Assembly (NCBI GenBank): GCA_032334055.1
Contig: JAUOZS010000001.1
Location: 1,772,501-1,836,500 of the forward strand
Reading direction: 5' to 3'
Length of the DNA: 64,000 nt
Source: Selenomonadales bacterium 4137-cl
GTDB lineage: Bacteria > Bacillota > Negativicutes > Sporomusales > UBA7701
The notes beneath the pieces are model-generated. The model made no database searches. It saw nothing but the letters and a program-made list of their open reading frames with translations, and was not told the origin of the DNA. A program made the translations under genes and the position numbers. Position 1 is the stretch's first letter; each line of letters starts with the position of its first letter. Positions 42,891 through 52,380 of the stretch are shown here, in pieces.

Positions 42891-44297
42891 CTATCGCAAT
42901 GCTCTCGCTATTACTTGCCTGGCGATCGGCGCCGCCGCCTCGCCGCCCGAGCCGCCGTTCTCCACGACGACCGCGATCGCGATCTCGGGCGCGTCAGCAG
43001 GCGCAAAACCGATAAACCAGGCGTGGGACGCGCCGTGAGGATTCTCCGCCGTTCCCGTCTTGCCGGCCACCTTCACCCCGGCTACGCGGGCCGCATAGCC
43101 CGTGCCGCCGCTGACCACCTGCTGCATCATCCGGCTTACCTCCGCCGCCGTGGCCGGGCTCGTCGGCGCGGCGAACTCCGTACTGCCGAACTGTCTGAGC
43201 ACCGCGCCGTCTGGCGCGGTTACCCTGCTCACCAAAAAAGGCTTCAACAGAGTCCCCCTGTTGGCGAACGTCGCCGCCAGCATCGCCATCCTCAACGGCG
43301 TCACCAACAGGCTGCCCTGGCCGATGCCGGTCTGGGCGAGATCGCCATCCCCCAGCCGGCCGAAATCCGGCAGGCGGCTGGAAACCTCGGCGATATCGCC
43401 GCCAAGGGGCCGGGAAAAAGCGAACCGGTCGAACGCCTTGGCCATCCCATTACGGCCCAGCTCCAGCGACAGGCGGCCGAAGGTAACGTTGCAGGACACC
43501 GCCAGCGCCTCCTCCAGATCCACCTTGCCGTGAGCCACATCGTTAGCTTCGTGCAGCACATAATCGGGGCCGATTTTGAGCGAACCCTGGCAATCATATG
43601 TTTTCCGTTTATCGGTTATTTTCTCCGTCAAAGCCGCATCGGCAACCAGCACCTTGATCGTCGAGCCGGGCGGGTACAGGCCCTGCGCCGCCCTGTTTAA
43701 AAGCGGACTGCCGGCCGCGCCGACGATCTCCTTCCAGTCGTCGTCCAACGCCTCCGGGTCGAACGCCGGCCGGCTTACCATCACCAGCACCGCGCCGCTG
43801 CGTGGCGCGATCGCCACCACCGCCCCGCGCCGGTTGCCCAAAGCCTTATAGGCCGTCTCCTGCAACCTGCCGTCGATAGTCAAAGTCACGTTGTTGCCAG
43901 CCTTCGCCGTCCACAGTCCGGTTATCGGCCCGAAACGGCGTTCGGGGTTGGCCATGCCGGAAAGCTCGCCGTTGAAAGCGCTCTCCGCCCCCGACTGGCC
44001 GTAGCGCGGGCTCGAGTAGCCGACGACATGGGCGGCTACCGCTCCGTAAGGGTAGCGGCGGACATACCTGCCTTGGCCGTCCTTTTCGCTGTAGGCCAGC
44101 TTCTCGCCCCGGCGGTCGAAAATCGTCCCCCGTTCCACTTTTTCGGCGGCGGCCGCAGTGCGGCGGTTGAGGGGATGCCCGGCGAGATAATCGCCCTCGA
44201 TCACCTGGATATACGACAAATAAAGGAATAGTACCGCCAACAGGCCGAGCAGGGCGAACGCGACGCGGCGGATGCTGGCGCGAAGACTGTCAAGCAC
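42891..44297 (-). CDS. Class B penicillin-binding protein (PbpA/FtsI-like)
   Basis: 468 aa transpeptidase. One N-terminal membrane anchor (about 9-28) is followed by a short dimerisation domain and the transpeptidase domain with STIK (nucleophile Ser), SCN and KTGTAE. It cross-links peptidoglycan outside the membrane with its FtsW/RodA partner. The GTG at 44297 lies 7 bases after GAGG and overlaps the end of ftsW by 8 bases; the longer frame into ftsW is rejected. The order ftsW-PBP-kinase is that of the PknB cluster of Gram-positives. Confidence 0.93.
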   Translation of the reverse strand: MLDSLRASIRRVAFALLGLLAVLFLYLSYIQVIEGDYLAGHPLNRRTAAAAEKVERGTIFDRRGEKLAYSEKDGQGRYVRRYPYGAVAAHVVGYSSPRYGQSGAESAFNGELSGMANPERRFGPITGLWTAKAGNNVTLTIDGRLQETAYKALGNRRGAVVAIAPRSGAVLVMVSRPAFDPEALDDDWKEIVGAAGSPLLNRAAQGLYPPGSTIKVLVADAALTEKITDKRKTYDCQGSLKIGPDYVLHEANDVAHGKVDLEEALAVSCNVTFGRLSLELGRNGMAKAFDRFAFSRPLGGDIAEVSSRLPDFGRLGDGDLAQTGIGQGSLLVTPLRMAMLAATFANRGTLLKPFLVSRVTAPDGAVLRQFGSTEFAAPTSPATAAEVSRMMQQVVSGGTGYAARVAGVKVAGKTGTAENPHGASHAWFIGFAPADAPEIAIAVVVENGGSGGEAAAPIARQVIARALR

Positions 44298-45546
44298 CGG
44301 TCGGCCTCTTTTCCGACATGGCCAACACCATGCCCAGCAAAATGAACGTCGCCACGACCGAACTGCCGCCATAGCTCACCAGCGGCAGCGTCACACCCGT
44401 CAACGGCAGAAACTTCGTCACCCCGCCGACGATCACCAGCACCTGCAGGGCGAGCAGCACCGCCAGTCCGCCGGCAAGCAGCGCCCGGAAGGGCGAAGCC
44501 GCCAGCAGCGCGGCGCGGAAAGCGCGATAGACCAACAAAATATACAGCAGCATCACCGCTCCCGCCCCCGCCAGCCCCAGCTCCTCGCCGATGGCGGCAA
44601 AAATGAAATCGGTGTGCACCTCGGGGACCAGGCCCGGAAACCCGTAGCCCAGACCGCTGCCGAGCGCCCCGCCCGAGCCGAGGGCAAACAGCGACTGGAT
44701 TACCTGATACGCCCGCCCGCTCGGGTCGGCCCAGGGATCGAGCCAGATATCGATGCGGGCCCGCACATGAGGGTAGATGGCGTACGCCAGCGACGAACCG
44801 ACGAGGAACATCCCCGCCCCCCATAACAGGTATCCGGGCCGCCCGCTCGCCAGGTAAATCATCGCCGTCGCCGTTCCGAAATACAGCAGCGCCGCCCCCA
44901 GATCCCGCTGGCCGACGAGCATCAGCATCGCCAGGCCCCACACCGCCAGCAGCGGCGCCATAATCCGCGGCTGGGGAAGGATCAGCGGCCCGTAACGCCT
45001 CGTCGCGAACGTCAGCACCTCGCGGCGCTCGTTCAGATAAGCCGCCAGGAAAAGCACGATGAACAGCTTGGCGAACTCGGACGGCTGGAAATGCACCGGC
45101 CCTATGAACAGCCAGTTCCTGTTGCCGCCGATATCCACCCCGAACAGCGCCGTCGCCAGCAACAGGGCGATACCGGCCAGGCCCCAGAAATATTTGTATT
45201 CCGACCACCGCTCCGCCTGGCGGAAAAAGAACGCGGACCCGAGATACGCCGCCAGGCCGAATGCGGCCCACAGTGCTTGTACCATAAACAGGCCGGGCTT
45301 AAGACGCAAAACCATGATAAGGCCGAGCGCCGTCAACACCGCCGCCAGCGGCAGCAGCAGCCCGTCGCCCAAATGGCCCGCCCGCCTGAGCGCGAAATGA
45401 GCCACAGGCCAGGCCAGCGCAAGGCCGGCCGCCGCCCCCAGGGCCCGGAAATTGGGCGCACCGCTCACCAGGCTAACCGCCAGCACCCCGGCCAGCAGAA
45501 TGGCTCCGGCCAGCAGCAGCAGGCAACATTCCCGCTTCGTATCCAT
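44290..45546 (-). CDS. FtsW/RodA/SpoVE family lipid II polymerase
   Basis: 418 aa with about 11-12 membrane segments. The SEDS signature is clear: GSAFFFRQ-like loop, PSEFAKL, and YQVIQSLFALGSGGALGSGLG with the following PEVHTDFIFAAIGEELG. It polymerises glycan strands from lipid II at the membrane, paired with the adjacent class B PBP. The ATG at 45546 has GAGG 9 bases upstream. The phosphatase gene ends one base before it. Confidence 0.93.
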   Translation of the reverse strand: MDTKRECCLLLLAGAILLAGVLAVSLVSGAPNFRALGAAAGLALAWPVAHFALRRAGHLGDGLLLPLAAVLTALGLIMVLRLKPGLFMVQALWAAFGLAAYLGSAFFFRQAERWSEYKYFWGLAGIALLLATALFGVDIGGNRNWLFIGPVHFQPSEFAKLFIVLFLAAYLNERREVLTFATRRYGPLILPQPRIMAPLLAVWGLAMLMLVGQRDLGAALLYFGTATAMIYLASGRPGYLLWGAGMFLVGSSLAYAIYPHVRARIDIWLDPWADPSGRAYQVIQSLFALGSGGALGSGLGYGFPGLVPEVHTDFIFAAIGEELGLAGAGAVMLLYILLVYRAFRAALLAASPFRALLAGGLAVLLALQVLVIVGGVTKFLPLTGVTLPLVSYGGSSVVATFILLGMVLAMSEKRPTGA

Positions 45547-45547
45547 C

Positions 45548-46258
45548 TCAGACCGCCTCGAAACACACGAGAATAGCGGTGATATTATCAAGCCCGCCGG
45601 CGTCGTTCGCCCTAGCCACCAGCTGAGCCAGCAGCGCCGCGCCGTCGCCGTCCCGGCTCAGGGCGGCGGCGATCTCGCCGTCGGTCACCATATTCGTCAA
45701 ACCGTCGGTACACAACAGGACCTTGTCGCCGGCGGCCAGCGTCAGACTGCCGGTGTCGACCTTGACCCTGTCGCCCGTACCCACCGCGCGGGTGAGGATA
45801 TTGCGGTGCGGGTGGATAAGGGCCTCATCGGCGGTTATACTGCCGTTCCTGACCAGCTCTCCCACCAGCGAATGGTCCTCAGACACCTGCGAAAGAACGC
45901 CGCCTCGCAACAAATAAAGGCGACTGTCGCCGACATGCCCCCAGTACAGAACCGAACCGGCGACAAACGCCGCCGTCAGCGTCGTGCCCATGCCGGCGCG
46001 CTCACTGTCTTCCTGGGCCAGGCGGTAAACCTTGTCATTGGCGTCGATGATCGCCTCGCTCAGCAGCGCCGTCGGTTCCTCGCCGCCGGCGCCGGCGAAC
46101 CGCGCGCTCACCGTATCCGCAGCCACCCGGCTGGCCACCTCGCCGGCGACATGGCCGCCCATCCCGTCGGCGACGACAAACAGCGGCGGCTGGCACACAA
46201 AACTGTCTTCGTTTGTTTCCCGGACCTTACCGATGTCCGAAAGTGCATAGGCCAGCAA
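45548..46258 (-). CDS. PP2C-type Ser/Thr phosphatase (Stp1/PrpC)
   Basis: 236 aa PPM phosphatase that reverses PASTA-kinase phosphorylation. Metal-binding motifs are SDIGKVRETNEDSF, VVADGMGGHVAGEVAS, GHVGDSRLYL, SEDHS and LLCTDGLTNMV, with GGLDNITAIL at the end. I prefer a TTG at 46258, which has AGAGGTG 6 bases upstream; a GTG at 46267 overlapping the FHA stop is also possible. It is coupled to the FHA gene above and ftsW below. Confidence 0.93.
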   Translation of the reverse strand: MLAYALSDIGKVRETNEDSFVCQPPLFVVADGMGGHVAGEVASRVAADTVSARFAGAGGEEPTALLSEAIIDANDKVYRLAQEDSERAGMGTTLTAAFVAGSVLYWGHVGDSRLYLLRGGVLSQVSEDHSLVGELVRNGSITADEALIHPHRNILTRAVGTGDRVKVDTGSLTLAAGDKVLLCTDGLTNMVTDGEIAAALSRDGDGAALLAQLVARANDAGGLDNITAILVCFEAV

Positions 46259-46263
46259 TATCG

Positions 46264-46740
46264 TCACCTCTCAAAGCGGAAAGTAACCGCGCCGACGGCG
46301 ATCAGATCGCCGTTTTTCAGAAGAACCTCGTCCGCGACCCGGCGGTTGTTATGCAGCGTACCGTTGGTGCTGTTTAGGTCGGTCAGCCAGAAAGCATGCT
46401 TATAACGGGTAATGAGGGCATGCTCGTGGGAAACAAAGTTGTCGGCGACGACGATATCGTTGCCCTCGCCGCGCCCGATCGAAACGGTCTCCGCCAGCTC
46501 ATACGCTGGCCGGGCCATAGCCACGCTCCCCGCGTCCACCACCACCAGCCTGGCGGCGTCACTCTCCGCCGCCGCCGACTCGTCGGCGGCCGACGGCCGG
46601 AGGCGCACCTCAGAACGCTCGGCCCTGAGATCGCTGTACACCGCCCGCAGCACCTTGAATAAAAAATAATACAGCAGCGCTAAAACCGCGTACTGCAAGG
46701 CGATCCCGATATAATTCAGCACCATGATCTTGCTAGGCAA
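46264..46740 (-). CDS. Membrane-anchored FHA domain protein (FhaB-like)
   Basis: 158 aa. One membrane segment (about 8-30), a charged linker, and an FHA domain (about 65-158) with SIGRGEGNDIVV, SHEHALI and LTDLNSTNGT, the phosphothreonine-binding residues. It probably docks phosphorylated clients or the kinase at the membrane. The TTG at 46740 follows GAGGTG by 7 bases; that site lies inside the last codons of the preceding gene. An ATG five codons later is an alternative. Confidence 0.9.
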   Translation of the reverse strand: MPSKIMVLNYIGIALQYAVLALLYYFLFKVLRAVYSDLRAERSEVRLRPSAADESAAAESDAARLVVVDAGSVAMARPAYELAETVSIGRGEGNDIVVADNFVSHEHALITRYKHAFWLTDLNSTNGTLHNNRRVADEVLLKNGDLIAVGAVTFRFER

Positions 46741-46741
46741 A

Positions 46742-47500
46742 TCACTTCACCTCATATAAGATGACCGTGTTCCCCACCTTGATGCGGTCGCCGGCTTTCA
46801 GGCGCTTGCGGGTGACGCGGTGATCGTTCACATACGTGCCGTTAAGACTCTTGGCGTCGTACAGCGAATGGCCGCCGTCCTCGAACACCACATACGCGTG
46901 CAGCCGCGACGTATTCATATCAGTCAAGGGCAACTCGTTGCTCTCGCGGCGGCCGATATTGGCCCGCTCCGCTCCCAGATCAACCTGCAGCCCGGTATCC
47001 AGCCCCTTCACCACCGTCAGCAGCCCGGCGACCGACGCCTGGCGGCTCACCGGCGGCGGCAACTTGCCGAACACCCTGGTGTCTGACAACTGCACCGGAC
47101 CCGTCGCCTCCCGTTCCGGCTCCTCAGGCAGCGGCTCGCTGTAGTGGCTCACCACTCGGAACTGCCCCCGCCCGCCCGCCTCATCGCAGAAAATATCCAC
47201 GATCGGCTTGCCGACGATCGTATAACCCTTGCGTTTCGCCTCCGCAGCCACAAAAACGGCCAGCTCATCGCGGATCGCCTGACCGTAAGGCGTCAGCCGC
47301 TCGTAATCCTCTTTACCGAGGAAAACGCTGTACTGATTAGGCACATAGATCAGGGAAATGCCCACCGTCCGGTCGCTCTCCATCTCCCGCGCCAGGCGTT
47401 TGGCGATCTCCACCGGCTGCAGTCCGCCGGAAAAACGGGCATTAAAAAAGCCCTCGATATACTTCTCGAAGAAATCCTCCAGGCGGCGCACAAAGTCCAC
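46742..47500 (-). CDS. DUF3662/FHA domain protein (FhaA-like)
   Basis: 252 aa. The DUF3662 domain (about 1-115; FFEKYIEGFFNARFSGGLQP) and a linker lead to a C-terminal FHA domain (about 160-250) with ANIGRRESNELPL, SRLHAYV and DAKSLNGTYVN. In actinobacteria the homologue FhaA binds the PASTA kinase and the MviN flippase pseudokinase. The GTG at 47500 has GGAG 9 bases upstream. It is the first gene of the phospho-signalling group. About 130 bp without a gene separate it from rlmN. Confidence 0.9.
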   Translation of the reverse strand: MDFVRRLEDFFEKYIEGFFNARFSGGLQPVEIAKRLAREMESDRTVGISLIYVPNQYSVFLGKEDYERLTPYGQAIRDELAVFVAAEAKRKGYTIVGKPIVDIFCDEAGGRGQFRVVSHYSEPLPEEPEREATGPVQLSDTRVFGKLPPPVSRQASVAGLLTVVKGLDTGLQVDLGAERANIGRRESNELPLTDMNTSRLHAYVVFEDGGHSLYDAKSLNGTYVNDHRVTRKRLKAGDRIKVGNTVILYEVK

Positions 47501-47629
47501 GGCATTACACTCCAAAGATTATCGTCATATTATTATACGACATTTAGCCAAACTAGTCAAAATTACCCATCGTGAGCAGGCAGAAAAAAGCCAGCCCAAT
47601 GTTACAGTTATTTCCACTTTCGCGGCAAA

Positions 47630-48691
47630 TCATTCCCTTCCCTCTTCAGAGGCCAGCACGGCATGGCGGAGCTGTCCGCAGGCCGCGCGAATATCGCCGC
47701 CCATCTCCCGCCGCACCGTCGCGTTGACCTTCCTGGCCTCCAGCACCGCCAGAAACCTTCGCACCCGGCCGGCGTCCGGGCGCAGCAGGCCGCGCTCCGG
47801 CACAGGATTCACGGGGATAAGGTTGACATTCGCCAGCCGCCCCTTAAGCAAAGCGGCCAAGGCCGCCGCCTGCTCATCGTCGTCGTTCACCCCGGCGATC
47901 AGCGCATACTCGTATGTAACCCGCCGGCCGGTCGCCGCCGCGTAACGATCGCCGGCCGCCAGCACCTCGGCCAGCGGCCAGGTGCGGTTCACCGGCATCA
48001 GCCGCGTCCTCAGCCCGTCGTCCGGTGCGTGCAGCGAAATCGCCAGCGTCACCGGCAATCCCTCGGCCGCCAGACTGTCGATGCCCGGCACCACTCCGGC
48101 GGTCGACAGCGTAACGCTGCGATAGCTAAGACCGAGACAGTACGGCTCGTGACACAGGCGGATGAACTTCACCACATTATCGTAATTGGCCAGCGGCTCC
48201 CCCGACCCCATGATGACGACCGAATTCACCTTCTGCCCGCTCCCGGCGAGCCTCTCCTGGGCATACAGCACCTGGGCGAGGATCTCCCCGGCCGTCAGGT
48301 CGCGCTCCACCCCCCGCAGCGTCGAAGCGCAGAAAGCGCAGCCCATCGCGCAGCCCACCTGGGTCGAAACACACACACTGTTGCCGTAATCGTGGCGCAT
48401 CAGCACCGTCTCCACAGCCAGGCTGTCCGCCAGCGCCAGCAGGAACTTGCTCGTCGCCCCGTCGGCGGCCTGCTGCTCGGCCTTCAACGTCACCGCCCCG
48501 ACAGCAAAATGCGCCGCCAGAACCTCCCTCGCCCCCTTGGGCAAGTCGGTCATAGCGGCGAAATCGCGGACATGACGCTGATAAAGCCACGCCGCCACCT
48601 GGCGGCCGCGATACTTCTCCAGGCCGTAAGGCGCCACCGCGGCGGCCATCTCCCCGGCCGTCAGCCCGAAAAGATTCACCCTGTCCGTCAT
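47630..48691 (-). CDS. rlmN: 23S rRNA (adenine2503-C2)/tRNA methyltransferase RlmN
   Basis: 353 aa radical SAM methyltransferase. Its cluster motif is CAMGCAFCAS near residues 113-122. The helper Cys lies in the C-terminal RAACGQL, and GSGEPLANYDNV is family-typical. It methylates A2503 of 23S rRNA and A37 of some tRNAs. The start is the ATG at 48691, overlapping the rsmB stop (ATGA), with GGCGGGAG upstream. Confidence 0.96.
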   Translation of the reverse strand: MTDRVNLFGLTAGEMAAAVAPYGLEKYRGRQVAAWLYQRHVRDFAAMTDLPKGAREVLAAHFAVGAVTLKAEQQAADGATSKFLLALADSLAVETVLMRHDYGNSVCVSTQVGCAMGCAFCASTLRGVERDLTAGEILAQVLYAQERLAGSGQKVNSVVIMGSGEPLANYDNVVKFIRLCHEPYCLGLSYRSVTLSTAGVVPGIDSLAAEGLPVTLAISLHAPDDGLRTRLMPVNRTWPLAEVLAAGDRYAAATGRRVTYEYALIAGVNDDDEQAAALAALLKGRLANVNLIPVNPVPERGLLRPDAGRVRRFLAVLEARKVNATVRREMGGDIRAACGQLRHAVLASEEGRE

Positions 48692-50031
48692 ACCGGCTCC
48701 CGCCTTCTCTCCATCCGGGCGATGAAAAACCCGTCCACCCCGTCGACGTGCGGCCACAGCTGCACCATCTCCTCCGCCCGCGGCACAGGCAGCAGCGCGC
48801 CCGCGCTCACGAGGGCGAAATCGTCCCGTCCGGCCAGAAAAGCGCGGACAACCGCCTCATTTTCCTCCGGCTCGGTCGTGCACGTACTGTACACTAGCAC
48901 CCCGCCCGGCTTGACGCACGCCGCCGCGCTCGCCAAAATGGCCGCCTGCAGCACCGGCAGGTCGCGCAGCATGCTCGCGCTCTTCCGCCAGCGTGAATCG
49001 GGCTTGCGCCGCAGCACCCCCAGCCCCGAGCACGGCGCGTCCACCAGCACCCTGTCGGCCTGGCTGGCGTACGCCGTATCAAGTTTGGTCGCGTCGAACA
49101 CCTTCGTCTCGATTATCCCCAGCCCCAGGCGAACGGCGTTCTCCGCCGTCAGCTTCAGCTTATGCTCGTACAGGTCGGTCGACAGCACCCGGCCCCTGTT
49201 GCCCATCAGCGCCGCCAGGTGAGTACTCTTGCCCCCCGGCGCCCCGCAGGCGTCGATCACGAACTCCCCCGGCTGCGGCCCCACCACGTGGGCCACCAGC
49301 ATCGAACTCTCGTCCTGCACCTGGAAAAGGCCCTCCTGCAGCGACGCCAGCCTGGCCAGCGCGGGATATTCCCGGCACACCACGCCCTCGGGCGTCCAGC
49401 GCGACGGCTCGCCCGCCGCCCCTTCGTCCGCCAGGCGGACCAGCAAATCGTCGCGGCTGATCCGGAGCGTATTCGTCCTCAGCGACAACGGCGGCGTCGC
49501 GTTATCGGCCGCCAGCAGCGCCTCGCAGGCCTCAAACCCCAGCCTGGCCAGCCACCTTTCCACCAGCCACTCGGGGTGGAAATACTTCAGCGCCAGATAA
49601 CGCGCCGGCTCCTTGTCCGCGTCGGGATACACCGCCTTGCCCGGGTCGCGGGCGGCGCTCCGCAGCACCGCATTCACGAACTTCACCGTGCCCGCGTGGC
49701 CGTGCTTCTTCGCCAACTCCACAGCCTGATTGCAGGCCGCCGACACCGGCACGCGGGACAAAAAAAAGATCTGGTACACGCCCATGCGCAAAATATTGCG
49801 GATCACCGGATCGATCTTGGCCAACGGCCGGCTGCAGTAATGGCCGAGCAGCCAGTCGAGCGTCGCCCCCGCTTTCACCGTCCCGTAAACAAGCTCAGTC
49901 ACAAACCGGCGGTCCTGATCGGACAGCGGCCGCCTCCCCAGCTCGCGCGCCAGCGCGATATTCGCGTAAGCGCCCCCGGTATCGACTTCGTTTATGATTT
50001 TCAGCGCCACGTCACGCGCGTCAACAGCCAT
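48688..50031 (-). CDS. rsmB: 16S rRNA (cytosine967-C5)-methyltransferase RsmB
   Basis: 447 aa. An N-terminal NusB-like RNA-binding domain (about 1-140) precedes the NOL1/NOP2 methylase domain: SAM site DACGAPGGKSTHLA, motif IV DAPCSGLGVLRRKPD and catalytic motif VI YSTCTTEPEENE. AAGGA lies 9 bases before the ATG. It is separated from the upstream DUF116 gene by repeat copy D. Confidence 0.96.
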   Translation of the reverse strand: MAVDARDVALKIINEVDTGGAYANIALARELGRRPLSDQDRRFVTELVYGTVKAGATLDWLLGHYCSRPLAKIDPVIRNILRMGVYQIFFLSRVPVSAACNQAVELAKKHGHAGTVKFVNAVLRSAARDPGKAVYPDADKEPARYLALKYFHPEWLVERWLARLGFEACEALLAADNATPPLSLRTNTLRISRDDLLVRLADEGAAGEPSRWTPEGVVCREYPALARLASLQEGLFQVQDESSMLVAHVVGPQPGEFVIDACGAPGGKSTHLAALMGNRGRVLSTDLYEHKLKLTAENAVRLGLGIIETKVFDATKLDTAYASQADRVLVDAPCSGLGVLRRKPDSRWRKSASMLRDLPVLQAAILASAAACVKPGGVLVYSTCTTEPEENEAVVRAFLAGRDDFALVSAGALLPVPRAEEMVQLWPHVDGVDGFFIARMERRREPV

Positions 50032-50067
50032 GGAACCATATCCTTCCGAAAGAAATATCCCAGGACC

Positions 50068-50208
50068 TAGGGCCGTTCAGAAAAGCCTGGATGCTAGGCG
50101 GACCAAGCAGTTTTCTCCGCGACCAAGTATGTTTGCGCGGTTTGCGGGCGACGGGTTAGCAGCATCGCCGCGATCGTCCGCGCCAAGTTTCGCTTAGCAA
50201 CGGCCCTA
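50068..50208. repeat. Inverted-repeat element, copy D
   Basis: The perfect 10-bp ends TAGGGCCGTT and AACGGCCCTA are followed inside by CAGAAAAGCCTGGATGC, matching the end of copy A. It lies between rsmB and the DUF116 gene. Its first three bases on minus (TAG) are the DUF116 stop codon. The interior is degenerate and non-coding, with GCGCGG/CCGCGC-type pairings. Confidence 0.75.
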
Positions 50209-50967
50209 CGCGAGGAAGTTCTTCAGCGTGGCCTCCACCTTGGCCATATCCACCGTCGTATTGCAGCACGGCCCCTCCGGCCGCTCGTTCAGCACCCCAA
50301 TGACCGGCAGGGGGAAAACGTCCTGGATACCGCTCGTCAGATCGCGCTCGCAGGCGATCGCCAGCACGGCGTGCGGCCTGATCTCCTTTACCACCTTGCG
50401 GGCCAGCGTCCCGCCCGTCACCACCGCCACATGCACCCCATACTTATCCGACAGCGCCAGCAGGTCGCTCACCCGGCACTTGCCGCAGGAGCGGCAGTTG
50501 TGCACATCACGGGTTATTTTGAAGGGGCAAGACTCGTGCTGGATGCAGTGGGGCGTCAGGATGAGCAGCTTGTCCGCCCTCACCCGGACCCTCTTCTGGC
50601 GCACCAGTTGGTTGCTCACCTCGATAAACGAGCGTTCCACCCGCTCCTTGTCAATATCGAACAACTTGCCGATACGGATGGCCAGCGGAAAAAGCAACTG
50701 GATGGCCGACCAGGCCACCCCCCGGAAAACCGCCAGCGTCGGATAGCCGAGCAGCGCCAGCACGATGCTGCCCACCCCGGCGATAGCCGCCAGCACGACC
50801 GCGGCCAGCAAAAATCCTATCACCAGCGGCAGGTAAGCGCTGATGTTGGCCAAACCCGGAAAACTGACGTGCCACAGAACATAGCCCGCCAACACCGCCA
50901 ACGCCATACTAACCAGAATCAAACCGAGAAACAGGCGCTTGCGCGGCCGGGCCACCGCTTCCATCAT
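50206..50967 (-). CDS. DUF116 domain-containing membrane protein
   Basis: 253 aa. Two membrane segments (about 10-30 and 40-70) precede a cysteine-rich DUF116 domain: HCIQHESCPFKI, HNCRSCGKCRVSD, then AIACERDLTSG and GPCCNTTVDM. The Cys layout suggests bound metal or an iron-sulfur cluster. Function is unknown, though the gene is conserved between fmt and rsmB in many Firmicutes. The ATG at 50967 is 7 bases after AGGTGG; ATG two codons earlier is possible. Confidence 0.87.
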   Translation of the reverse strand: MMEAVARPRKRLFLGLILVSMALAVLAGYVLWHVSFPGLANISAYLPLVIGFLLAAVVLAAIAGVGSIVLALLGYPTLAVFRGVAWSAIQLLFPLAIRIGKLFDIDKERVERSFIEVSNQLVRQKRVRVRADKLLILTPHCIQHESCPFKITRDVHNCRSCGKCRVSDLLALSDKYGVHVAVVTGGTLARKVVKEIRPHAVLAIACERDLTSGIQDVFPLPVIGVLNERPEGPCCNTTVDMAKVEATLKNFLA

Positions 50968-50980
50968 AACCATACCACCT

Positions 50981-51922
50981 TTACTCCAGGGTTTCGCCAA
51001 CCGTCAGCCCGTAACCGCGGATATACTCGTCCATCCCCATGCGCCGCCGGTTCTCCGGCTGCACCTCCGTCAAACGCACCGCGCCGTCGCCGGCGAGCAC
51101 CACCGCCCCGGCGTCGCCGGCCGCTATCACCCGGCCGGGCCGGCCGCTGCCGCGCTCCGTCGCCACCACCTCGCTCCGCCAGACCTTCAGCGTCCGGCCG
51201 GCGTGGAGACAGTACGCCCCCGGCCACGGACTCAGGCCGCGCACCAGATTGTGCACCGCCGCCGCCGGCCGGCCCCAGTCGATGCGCTCCACCGCCCGCG
51301 TCAAAAGCGGCGCGTAGCTCGCCGCAGCCCCGTCCTGAGGCATACGCGGCGCCGTGCCGTCAGCCAGCCTGGCCAACGTCGCGGACAAAACAGTCGCCCC
51401 CAGCTCCTTCAGCCTGTCGTGCACCTCACCGGTAGTTTCGTTGGGACCAATCGCGACCTCGGCCTTTAATATCATATCCCCGGTATCCATACCGGTATCC
51501 ATCAGCATCGTCGTAACCCCGGTCGACGACTCTCCGTTCATCACCGCCCAGTGGATGGGCGCCGCCCCGCGGTAACGCGGCAGCAGCGAAGCATGAACAT
51601 TCACGCACCCCAGCGGCGGCAGTTCAAGCATCGCCTTCGGCAGGAACTGGCCGAACGCCACCACCACGATGACCGCCGGCGCGAGCGCCGCCAGTTGGGC
51701 CTGAAACTCCGCCGCGCGGATCTTCTCCGGTTGCATCACCGCAAGGCCGTGCCCCAGGGCCGCTTCCTTGACCGGCGACGGCGTCAGCTTTTGGCCCCGC
51801 CCCTTTGGACGGTCGGGCTGAGTAACAACCGCGGCCACCTCGTGTCCGTCGGCCACCAGTCTGTCCAGGCAGGGAACGGCGAAATCCGGCGTCCCCATGA
51901 ACACCACCCGTAAGCGGCTCAT
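50981..51922 (-). CDS. fmt: Methionyl-tRNA formyltransferase
   Basis: 313 aa. The N-terminal Rossmann domain holds VVFMGTPDFAVP and the 10-formyl-THF site HASLLPRYRGAAPI, with the catalytic Asn/His/Asp set completed by DTGMDTGD. The C-terminal domain (about 205-313) binds tRNA. It formylates initiator Met-tRNA. It overlaps def by 4 bases; AGGAGG sits very near the ATG. Confidence 0.97.
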   Translation of the reverse strand: MSRLRVVFMGTPDFAVPCLDRLVADGHEVAAVVTQPDRPKGRGQKLTPSPVKEAALGHGLAVMQPEKIRAAEFQAQLAALAPAVIVVVAFGQFLPKAMLELPPLGCVNVHASLLPRYRGAAPIHWAVMNGESSTGVTTMLMDTGMDTGDMILKAEVAIGPNETTGEVHDRLKELGATVLSATLARLADGTAPRMPQDGAAASYAPLLTRAVERIDWGRPAAAVHNLVRGLSPWPGAYCLHAGRTLKVWRSEVVATERGSGRPGRVIAAGDAGAVVLAGDGAVRLTEVQPENRRRMGMDEYIRGYGLTVGETLE

Positions 51923-52380
51923 TCCTCCTGCCCCTTATAAAGAGTAGTAGCCTTCTCGATGAACAGCACCCCGTTCAGGTGGTCGATCTCATGCTGGAGA
52001 GCGCGGGCCAGCAACCCCGTGCCGCTCACCGTCACCTTGCGGCCCTCGCGGTTCAGGCCCTCCACCGTCACCTTGGCGTAGCGCTCCACCTGGCCGTACA
52101 CCCCCGGGACGCTCAGGCAGCCCTCGGTGCCGGCCTCGCAGCCCTCGCCGGCGACCACCGCCGGGTTGACCAGCTCGATAAGTCCTTCGCCGGCGTCGAC
52201 GACAATAACCCGCAGGGAAGCCCCCACCTGAGGAGCGGCCAGGCCCACCCCGCTCGCCTCGTACATCGTCTGGGCCATATCGTCAAGCAGCTTCTTGATC
52301 CTGCGGTCGATCTTCGCCACCGGCGCCGCCTGCTCCTTGAGCACCTTATCGCCGGCCTTTCTGATATCAAGCACAGTCAC
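51919..52380 (-). CDS. def: Peptide deformylase
   Basis: 153 aa. The three motifs are GVGLAAPQVG, EGCLSVPG (metal Cys) and QHEIDHLNG (HExxH). It removes the N-formyl group from new proteins, the counterpart of fmt. The start is GTG with GGGGGCG 6 bases upstream. About 120 bases separate it from priA, with no clear promoter. Confidence 0.97.
   Translation of the reverse strand: MTVLDIRKAGDKVLKEQAAPVAKIDRRIKKLLDDMAQTMYEASGVGLAAPQVGASLRVIVVDAGEGLIELVNPAVVAGEGCEAGTEGCLSVPGVYGQVERYAKVTVEGLNREGRKVTVSGTGLLARALQHEIDHLNGVLFIEKATTLYKGQEE

Noticed and set aside
47663..49222. Long plus-strand open frame of 519 codons
   Set aside because: It is the antisense shadow of rlmN and rsmB in GC-rich sequence; it has no ribosome binding site and no recognisable domain. 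The same applies to long plus-strand frames at 1312-2154, 3752-4657, 18239-19387, 32389-33624, 41109-42296 and 57322-58443.
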